9,931 bases of DNA from Thiotrichaceae bacterium UBA7359 (GTDB taxonomy: Bacteria > Pseudomonadota > Gammaproteobacteria > Eutrophobiales > Eutrophobiaceae): the NCBI GenBank assembly GCA_905182825.1, contig CAJJDJ010000188.1, positions 1-9,931 of the forward strand. Direction: 5' to 3'. A program made the translations under genes and the position numbers. Below, in pieces: positions 1 to 5,404 of this stretch; the stretch's first letter is position 1; each line of letters opens with the position of its first letter. The notes under the pieces are model-generated. The model saw only the letters and a list, made by a program, of their open reading frames with translations, was not told where the DNA came from and searched no databases.

Positions 1-498
1 CAATCCGTTAAACCTACTAAAAAGAAAAGTGAAGGAATGGTAAAAGCAATTACAATTAACAGCAAAAAAAAGAAAGTACATAAAAAAAATAAAATAAGTA
101 AAGTTACACCCTATGCAGAAAGGAATGGTGAGGAATATATGGGTGTGGAACAAACAGAACATTTCCGTAAGATACTCAATTCATGGAAACATGACTTAAT
201 GCAAGAAGTTGATCGTACTGTTCATCATATGCAAGACGAGGCATCAAATTTCCCAGACCCTAGTGACAGAGCGTCACAAGAAGAAGAATTTGCTTTGGAG
301 CTACGTACTCGTGATCGTGAAAGAAAGTTAATTCGTAAAATAGATGAAGCAATATTGACTTTGGATAGTCGTGATTATGGATATTGTGATGTTTGTGGTA
401 TTGAAATAGGTGTGCGAAGACTTGAGGCAAGACCAACTGCAACACAATGCATTGATTGTAAAACACTAGATGAAATTAAAGAACGTCAACTAGGCTGA
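1..498 (+). CDS. dksA: RNA polymerase-binding transcription factor DksA (5' end not resolved)
   Basis: DksA binds in the secondary channel of RNA polymerase and, with ppGpp, adjusts rRNA and amino-acid promoter activity. Numbered from the ATG at 37, the product shows the coiled-coil with the acidic tip (NFPDPSDRASQEEEF, D74 and D77 matching E. coli D71 and D74) and a C-terminal four-Cys zinc finger (C117, C120, C138, C141, with the RRLEARPT stretch between). The final Cys pair is in CIDCKTLDEIKERQ, as in E. coli. The frame is open to base 1. The ATG at 37 has GAAGGA directly abutting it with no spacer, so it is a poor initiation site, and translation may start upstream. The N terminus is unusually basic, with 9 lysines in the first 22 residues after that ATG. 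The gene is followed directly by gluQ, a common gammaproteobacterial arrangement. Identity is very secure; only the start is open. Confidence 0.95.
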   Translation, partial: QSVKPTKKKSEGMVKAITINSKKKKVHKKNKISKVTPYAERNGEEYMGVEQTEHFRKILNSWKHDLMQEVDRTVHHMQDEASNFPDPSDRASQEEEFALELRTRDRERKLIRKIDEAILTLDSRDYGYCDVCGIEIGVRRLEARPTATQCIDCKTLDEIKERQLG

Positions 499-501
499 CT
501 T

Positions 502-1392
502 ATTTTAATTTCTGACGCGAAAAACAACCCTAAATATCGTGGTCGTTTTGCACCAACGCCAAGCGGCCCACTGCATTTTGGTTCTGTTATTTCCGCGCTA
601 GGGAGTTATTTACAAGCTAAGCAACATAATGGTCAATGGTTTATTAGAATAGAAGATGTCGATTTACCTCGTACAACATTCGGCTCAGATAAAGTTATTC
701 TTAATCAATTAGAGACCATAGGATTGACTTGGGATAGTCACATCGTTTATCAAAGTAAAAGAACTCCCGTATATGACCTGGCTATTAAAGCTTTATCTTC
801 TCTTGGGCATACGTTTTCATGTTCATGTACTCGTAGAAAGATATCAGCCAAACCTCACTCATGCGCATGTCGTCAAGGCATAGCTAATGATCCGATTGGT
901 CGTTCAATTCGTATCAGGACTAATAATCAAATAATTACTGTTAATGATTTATTACAAGGGGAATACACGCAGTCGCTAATGTCCGATATCGGTGACTTCA
1001 TTGTTAAGCGTACAGATGGACTCTTTGCCTACCACCTTGCTGTCACTGTAGACGATGCTGAACAAAATATTAATCAAATTGTTAGGGGTGCAGATTTACT
1101 TGATTCGACTCCAAGACAAATATATATACAAAATTTACTTGGCTTTCCTACTCCATCCTACCTTCATTTACCTGTCGCGATTAATGAAAATGGTAGTAAA
1201 GTCAGCAAACGTTCTCATGCGGCTGAGATAGACCTAAAAAACCCATCTAGAGTCATTTTCGATGCACTTCAGTTTCTTGGTCAAACGCCTCCTCCTGAAG
1301 CCATTCATTCGGATCTTGAGTCGCTATTGAAATGGGCAATTAAAAATTGGAGCATCGATTCTATTCCAAAAGAAAAAGAAATAAAAATATAA
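502..1392 (+). CDS. gluQ: Glutamyl-Q tRNA(Asp) synthetase, probable ATT start
   Basis: GluQ-RS is a GluRS paralogue lacking the anticodon-binding domain. It activates glutamate and attaches it to queuosine in the wobble position of tRNA(Asp). Visible motifs are the HIGH-like GRFAPTPSGPLHFGS (residues 14–28), RIEDVD, a zinc cluster with four cysteines (C107, C109, C121, C123), FAYHLAVTVDDA, VRGADLLDSTPRQ, and the KMSKS-like KVSKRSHA (from residue 233). Homology to E. coli GluQ-RS begins at GRFAP, upstream of any ATG, GTG or TTG; the first such codon in frame is TTG at 724, well inside the domain. The dksA stop TGA (496–498) is in the same frame, so the start must lie in 499–540. ATT at 502 has AGG at 492–494 with 7-nt spacing and gives 296 residues, close to the E. 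coli length. ATT at 508 is the alternative. The product call is secure; the start codon is inference. Confidence 0.93.
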   Translation: MLISDAKNNPKYRGRFAPTPSGPLHFGSVISALGSYLQAKQHNGQWFIRIEDVDLPRTTFGSDKVILNQLETIGLTWDSHIVYQSKRTPVYDLAIKALSSLGHTFSCSCTRRKISAKPHSCACRQGIANDPIGRSIRIRTNNQIITVNDLLQGEYTQSLMSDIGDFIVKRTDGLFAYHLAVTVDDAEQNINQIVRGADLLDSTPRQIYIQNLLGFPTPSYLHLPVAINENGSKVSKRSHAAEIDLKNPSRVIFDALQFLGQTPPPEAIHSDLESLLKWAIKNWSIDSIPKEKEIKI

Positions 1393-1762
1393 GTAACTAG
1401 TCATTTTTATAAATTATTTATGAACATATACAAGAATATTTTGTCGATCTTTAGGTTATTACTACATACTTCTAGTTATTCGTCTATTGTCATTTTAGGT
1501 CGTCTAATAAAGTTTTGCAGCGTTTAGCTGTGCATTAGCAAGTTTAGATAAGTAACATATATATGTTTTTTCATATCAAGCAACTATAAAAATAATTCGA
1601 CTAAAAGTATACTTTTAGTCATCCCTCGAATAATTGGCGTATATATTATAATGAGTAATATCTAAGTTATTATATGTAAGATATGCTAACTAAATGTATT
1701 CATTAAATAAGTTAGAAATGAAGCGCGAATGACGTCTAGTGATATTAGACATTAAAGTATAG
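1393..1762. other. AT-rich convergent intergenic region with inverted repeats
   Basis: This 370-base gap separates the ends of gluQ and the adenosyltransferase gene, which converge. I find no credible coding region and no GC-rich hairpin followed by a T run. It holds a perfect 22-bp palindrome (1599–1620), a consensus TATAAT at 1647–1652, an inverted repeat CTAACT/AGTTAG (1686–1691 and 1710–1715), a GTCTA/TAGAC hairpin (1734–1750), and AAGCGC/GCGCTT arms (1721–1726 and 1772–1777) that reach into the end of the minus-strand gene. Some of these may act as termination or RNA-stability elements, but none is clear-cut. Confidence 0.7.
1599..1620. repeat. Perfect 22-bp palindrome (two 11-bp arms)
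   Basis: The half-site GACTAAAAGTA is followed immediately by its exact reverse complement. Shorter outer arms ATTCGA (1595–1600) and TCGAAT (1626–1631) flank it and overlap its left edge. It has no T run after it and no GC-rich stem, so it is not a typical intrinsic terminator. It could be a dimeric regulator site or a cruciform or RNA hairpin between the two convergent transcripts. Confidence 0.85.
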
Positions 1763-2323
1763 TCAAAAAGAGCGCTTTAATCGTTCGCTATTCCAAAAAA
1801 TTTCTTTACCACCTTTTTCTTGATTCAGAACTCTCGCTAAGACAAAAAGCAAATCAGATAACCTATTAATATAACGCAATGATTCTGGATTGATGTATTC
1901 ATTTCTACTTATGGCAACTAAATTACGTTCCGCTCTTCGGCAAACACTTCTTGCGAGATGACAAATCGAAGCAGATAGTGAGCCACCTGGCAAAATGAAC
2001 TCTTTTAAAGCTGGTAAATCCTCATTATAAGTATCGATAATTTTTTCAAGGCTATCGACGTGAATAGAGTTAATGACAGCACTGCCGGGAATAGCTAGTT
2101 CTCCTCCAATATCAAATAGTCGATGTTGTATGTCCAATAAGTGGCTAGAGACATTATCGATAACACCACTAGAGCCAAGCACACCAATTAGACTGTTTAG
2201 CTCATCGAGATCACCCATGACATCAATACGAATATTTGTTTTATCGATACGTTCCCCATTGCCCAAATCAGTTGTGCCATCATCACCTGTTCGAGTGTAA
2301 ATTTTTGAGAGCCTATTCCCCAT
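1763..2323 (-). CDS. PduO-type cob(I)alamin adenosyltransferase
   Basis: This enzyme moves the adenosyl group of ATP onto cob(I)alamin to give adenosylcobalamin, in the cytoplasm. The 186-residue product carries the PduO/MMAB family signatures in order: ATP-loop TRTGDDGTT (10–18), GDLDELNS (37–44), FDIGGEL (70–76), FILPGGS (109–115), CRRAER (128–133) and YINRLSDLLFVLAR (151–164). Length and motifs are those of an intact enzyme. The start is ATG, preceded by a weak purine stretch (AAAGAA, about 9 nt away). It is the last gene of the riboswitch-controlled minus-strand operon, 26 nt after the DUF6580 gene. Making AdoCbl here would supply both AdoCbl enzymes elsewhere in the genome and the likely riboswitch ligand. 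The family is distinct from CobA/BtuR, so I avoid those symbols. Confidence 0.94.
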   Translation of the reverse strand: MGNRLSKIYTRTGDDGTTDLGNGERIDKTNIRIDVMGDLDELNSLIGVLGSSGVIDNVSSHLLDIQHRLFDIGGELAIPGSAVINSIHVDSLEKIIDTYNEDLPALKEFILPGGSLSASICHLARSVCRRAERNLVAISRNEYINPESLRYINRLSDLLFVLARVLNQEKGGKEIFWNSERLKRSF

Positions 2324-2349
2324 TAGAACATATTCTTTCTATATTTTAT

Positions 2350-2877
2350 TTAACAAGGTTGAGTAATATTTCGCTTTTGCATCCAGGCTTGTGAGCCTTC
2401 AAAAAGACCAAACAAAACTGACACATAAAAAAGATCACCCAGCAAGGTGTTTGGGTAGAAAGGGATTGCCATAATAAAACATTCCGTCAACCCGGCTAAC
2501 GACATTGGGTATAGTGCTCCTGAGAGCCATGTTCCAAAATTTGAAAGGATAAAAAACAATGTTGCTGAAGATAATGCTGCTCCGCCTAGTCTCAAAAACG
2601 TGCGCTCCTTATAGATAAGTAAGCGGCCAACAAAAGTGCTTAAAGCAAATCCAAGATATACAAATAACATTACAATTGGCTCATAAAACCCCATGAAAAA
2701 ATCACTCAGTAGTAATGCACAAACCGGCAACAACCATACTTTTTTATCAATTATATAAGCGCCCGCAAAAAGGCCAAGGGCACCTATAGGTGTAAAATTA
2801 ACTGGGTGAGGAACTAATCTCGATAAGACAGCCAAAAGCAAGAGAATTAATAAAATTATATTTTTATGTTTCAACAT
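2350..2877 (-). CDS. DUF6580/BtuM-like integral membrane protein, candidate corrinoid transporter
   Basis: This is a hydrophobic protein of about 175 residues with some five to six membrane segments, resembling DUF6580 proteins and ECF-transporter S-components. Marker stretches are RLVPHPVNFTPIGALGLFAGA near the N terminus, LLLSDFFMGFY, LSNFGTWLSGALYP and FYPNTLLGDLFY. I place the start at the ATG at 2877 because GGAG (2887–2890) lies 9 nt upstream; a longer frame opens with GTG at 2925 but lacks a ribosome site. It sits 15 nt (long form) to 63 nt (short form) after the btuB-like gene and before the adenosyltransferase, under a cobalamin riboswitch. Corrinoid passage through the inner membrane is therefore a reasonable inference. 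A Cys in the second or third membrane segment (residue 53 from this start, in LLPVCALLLSD) recalls the cobalt-binding Cys known in BtuM. Family membership is fairly sure; substrate is inferred. Confidence 0.78.
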   Translation of the reverse strand: MLKHKNIILLILLLLAVLSRLVPHPVNFTPIGALGLFAGAYIIDKKVWLLPVCALLLSDFFMGFYEPIVMLFVYLGFALSTFVGRLLIYKERTFLRLGGAALSSATLFFILSNFGTWLSGALYPMSLAGLTECFIMAIPFYPNTLLGDLFYVSVLFGLFEGSQAWMQKRNITQPC

Positions 2878-2940
2878 AATATTATTCTCCAGATTATTCA
2901 TAATAGTTAAAATCCATATTATCACATTTAGAATTCTTAA

Positions 2941-4896
2941 TTAGAAAGTATAACCTATAGAAAGAAAAAAGTTTCTCTCGGGTGCAGGAGAAAACCCTGT
3001 TTCTATTGTTGGGAAAGGGTTAAATGCTGTTGCTGCAAAATCACTATACTCTTTATCAAGAATATTATTTAATCTGGCGGATAAATCAATTCCTTTGTAA
3101 TCATAATTGACTGATAAATTTACTACTGTATAACCTGCAAGAGATACCGCATTGTTACCGTAATCTCCAGAAGCAACTCGCTCATCAATTGCTAGGATTT
3201 CAGTAAAGAAATTAAAATGATTGAATATTTCATAGTTTAGTCTCAAGCTTGCACGATGCTTAGCCACGAAGGGTATTAAGTTTCCTGCATTTAAGCCTTT
3301 ATCAAAAACCGCATCAACATAACTATATTGTCCTCGTAGATTAATAGAATCAAAAATTGACGCAGAAGCTTCGAAAATTAAACCGTTCCGCTTAGTAGGC
3401 TCAAGATTGGTATTCGCTCCTGAGCCAAAAGCTCCCGCAGTTGGATCAAAATCAATTTCATTTTCTAAAGCTAAATGATAAAAGACTACCTTACTCGTAT
3501 GATTAGTGCTCTGCCAATCAAGACTAGCTTCATATGAGTCACCCGTTTGTGTGTTTAAACCAACAACCCCTGAAGGCACATTAGTGCTTTCATCTATCAG
3601 CGGGAAACGATAATTTTGTTCATATTTAACATTGAATCTTAAATTTTTATTTGGTTGAAAAGATAGTCCAATGGTGGGAATAAACTGTTCATCTCTAAAT
3701 GTTGCGCCGTTAGGGAATCCAAAAGCAATGAGAATATTTTCTTTATGCCATGCGTGCCTTAATCCAGTTGTAAAACTAAATTCTTTTGATAGAGGGACAA
3801 CTGATTGAAAATAAATACTACGAACAAATTCTTGAGAATCAGTGATACCGAAAGCTGAAGTAAGTTCATAGTCAATATCCTCTAGATCAAAACCTACAAT
3901 AATATCCAAATGTGAGCTATTGAAAGGAATTAGTCCTCTGACTCTAGGATTAAAACTTCTATTATGTCTATCTTGAGCAAATACGCCTCCGCTAATTATT
4001 CCATCAATATTAGAACGTCGATTAGTAAACTCGGCGGCTACCTGCCAATTTTTGTTGATATCATAACGACCTCCAACACGCGTTATCCCAGTATCCGTGT
4101 CATTAAAATCAGTTGGAAAACGAGTTTGTTTTCTGTTTCTTCTAATTTGATCTGCAAATATCGCACCTGGTAAATTTATATTCTCACTGATGTCTTGATG
4201 CTCAAAGAATAGACGACCTGCGCTCCAATCATAAGCAATAGAGCCAAGTCCATTTCGGTACAGTTTTTCATTGTTGTTTCGATAATTATCCCCTTCTAGA
4301 CGTTGGTAAGAACCTCGAAATGAAAAGCCATTAGAAAATGCATTTTCAATACTTGCTGTTTGAGTCTGTGTCGCATAGCTTCCTATGCCTTCGCTAAATT
4401 GTATGCGGAGTTCTTCAGGCTTTCGTGTGATTACGTTAACGACGCCACCAACTGCTTGGTCTCCAAAAAGCACTGCGGAGCTACCTTGAACAATTTCAAT
4501 ACGTTCCACATCTTTAAGTGAAATTGTACTTAATGATGGCGCAGCTAAATCAGTATTGTTTAGACGTCGACCATCAACAAGTATGAGACTATTTGATTGT
4601 GCATTAGCACCAAAACCACGCATACTGATAGTCGCGCGACTGCCGTCACCATTTTGATCACTAATCTGTAATCCACCTCGACCACGTAAAACCTCAACGA
4701 CAGTCCTAGCCCCACTATTTTTTATTTCTTCAGAACCAATTATTGAAATACTACTTGCTGTCGGTATACCTTGCGTTTCCCAACGAGTAGCGCTAACAAT
4801 CATTGTTTCGGATTCTTTCGATTCTTCAGCATAACTATGAAATGAAATTGACAAAAATAACAACATGAAAACAAAATACGAATTGAAACGTAACAT
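2941..4896 (-). CDS. btuB: TonB-dependent outer-membrane receptor, BtuB-like (cobalamin)
   Basis: This is an outer-membrane gated beta-barrel that imports corrinoids with energy from TonB–ExbBD. The 651-residue product has a signal peptide (hydrophobic residues 8–19, likely cut after SYA at 23) and a TonB-box-like ETMIVSATR (30–38). The plug domain spans about 44–160 with SMRGFGANAQSNSLILVDGRRLN, ERIEIVQGSSAVLFGDQAVGGVVNVITRK. A long barrel follows, with aromatic-ending strands and a C-terminal Phe (SIGYTF) as needed for BAM insertion. E. coli BtuB is 614 residues, so this is slightly longer. The substrate is not readable from the barrel; it is inferred from the cobalamin riboswitch directly upstream and the adenosyltransferase downstream. 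SD GGGAG (4907–4911) lies 10 nt before the ATG and is captured in a hairpin. A receptor for another corrinoid remains possible. Confidence 0.9.
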   Translation of the reverse strand: MLRFNSYFVFMLLFLSISFHSYAEESKESETMIVSATRWETQGIPTASSISIIGSEEIKNSGARTVVEVLRGRGGLQISDQNGDGSRATISMRGFGANAQSNSLILVDGRRLNNTDLAAPSLSTISLKDVERIEIVQGSSAVLFGDQAVGGVVNVITRKPEELRIQFSEGIGSYATQTQTASIENAFSNGFSFRGSYQRLEGDNYRNNNEKLYRNGLGSIAYDWSAGRLFFEHQDISENINLPGAIFADQIRRNRKQTRFPTDFNDTDTGITRVGGRYDINKNWQVAAEFTNRRSNIDGIISGGVFAQDRHNRSFNPRVRGLIPFNSSHLDIIVGFDLEDIDYELTSAFGITDSQEFVRSIYFQSVVPLSKEFSFTTGLRHAWHKENILIAFGFPNGATFRDEQFIPTIGLSFQPNKNLRFNVKYEQNYRFPLIDESTNVPSGVVGLNTQTGDSYEASLDWQSTNHTSKVVFYHLALENEIDFDPTAGAFGSGANTNLEPTKRNGLIFEASASIFDSINLRGQYSYVDAVFDKGLNAGNLIPFVAKHRASLRLNYEIFNHFNFFTEILAIDERVASGDYGNNAVSLAGYTVVNLSVNYDYKGIDLSARLNNILDKEYSDFAATAFNPFPTIETGFSPAPERNFFLSIGYTF

Positions 4897-4906
4897 TTAG
4901 ATGAAT

Positions 4907-4951
4907 CTCCCAAGGTGCCCGCCGCACCAATTATTATATTTATACTGGGAG
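4907..4951 (-). promoter_or_regulatory. RBS-sequestering hairpin, riboswitch expression platform
   Basis: On the minus strand CTCCCA (4951–4946) can pair with TGGGAG (4912–4907), which contains the btuB-like ribosome-binding site. An inner 5-bp helix GGTGC/GCACC (4928–4924 with 4918–4914) is nested inside and stacks close to it. A competing pairing exists: GGCTG in the aptamer's last hairpin (5014–5010) with CAGCC (4957–4953), next to the sequestering strand. There is no T run, so the design fits translational rather than transcriptional control. Confidence 0.75.
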
Positions 4952-5007
4952 TGGCTGATAGGCGACATCTAAAATGCAGAGAGCTCTACATCTATGATAA
5001 TAGCCTT

Positions 5008-5204
5008 CACAGCCGCCCGCAGTGTGGTTTAATAAATGTTGGGCTGGTCTCCGGGCTCACGAGTATGCATTGCATTGATTTATTCGCCTTCCCATATCGT
5101 TTTATACTTACGACACAGTGACCTCATGAATAAACTTTGACTCGTCTACCGTTGCGGGGGCAGCGTCGGAATAGTAAAAATACGCACCGACTTCCCATTT
5201 AATT
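5008..5204 (-). ncRNA. Cobalamin riboswitch aptamer
   Basis: Read on the minus strand, the conserved core appears in order: GGGAAGTCGGTGC with CCGAC closing the stem (5195–5164), the B12-box GCTGCCCCCGCAACGGT (5164–5148), a CACTG segment, GGGAAGGC (5093–5086), and GAGCCCGGAGACCAGCCC (5058–5041). A hairpin follows whose loop CTGCGGGCGG (within 5026–5008) is complementary to the CCCGCA of the B12 box, the L5–L13 kissing contact typical of this class. The element ends about 110 nt before the receptor start codon. Ligand binding should lower expression of the whole three-gene operon. The class of preferred corrinoid (AdoCbl or a smaller one) cannot be settled by eye, but the long peripheral arms fit an AdoCbl type. 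Confidence 0.95.
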
Positions 5205-5225
5205 CAACTGTTTTTTACACAGTTG
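5205..5225. repeat. 7-bp inverted repeat at the 5' end of the riboswitch leader
   Basis: CAACTGT (5205–5211) and ACAGTTG (5219–5225) flank a 7-nt loop. In the predicted minus-strand transcript this hairpin lies between the start site and the aptamer's first conserved bases, where it could shield the 5' end or help the aptamer fold. Confidence 0.6.
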
Positions 5226-5248
5226 ATACCTAACACTTTCAATCGTGC

Positions 5249-5276
5249 ACGATACTGACTATCCTGTAATAGTCAA
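5249..5276 (-). promoter_or_regulatory. Predicted sigma-70 promoter of the cobalamin operon
   Basis: On the minus strand, TTGACT (5276–5271) and TATCGT (5254–5249) are separated by 16 nt. Transcription would begin near 5242, giving a leader of about 345 nt that contains the entire riboswitch. The -10 overlaps the palindrome ATCGTGCACGAT (5242–5253) and the -35 overlaps the inverted repeat GACTAT/ATAGTC (5257–5274), so an additional DNA-binding regulator is possible. Confidence 0.55.
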
Positions 5277-5404
5277 ATCAAATTTTGCAATGTTTCAAAA
5301 ATCACGGCACAAAAATGAACTACAATAAAAGTCTGCCAATCTGTGTTGAAAAATAGTGTACATAATTAAAAAACACATGAATTCTGACGGGGAGTTATTA
5401 CTAC

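Noticed and set aside
1555..1571. ACATATATATGT followed by a T run as a gluQ terminator
   Set aside because: The stem is almost entirely A–T and too weak for a convincing intrinsic terminator; the pattern is expected in such AT-rich DNA.
4915..5121. Plus-strand open frame of 68 codons
   Set aside because: It lies wholly across the cobalamin riboswitch on the opposite strand, and its codons are explained by conserved RNA motifs.
5321..5366. TACAAT (5321–5326) or CATAAT (5361–5366) as the -10 of the OFA promoter
   Set aside because: Neither has a recognisable -35 at 16–18 nt, so the promoter was left unassigned.
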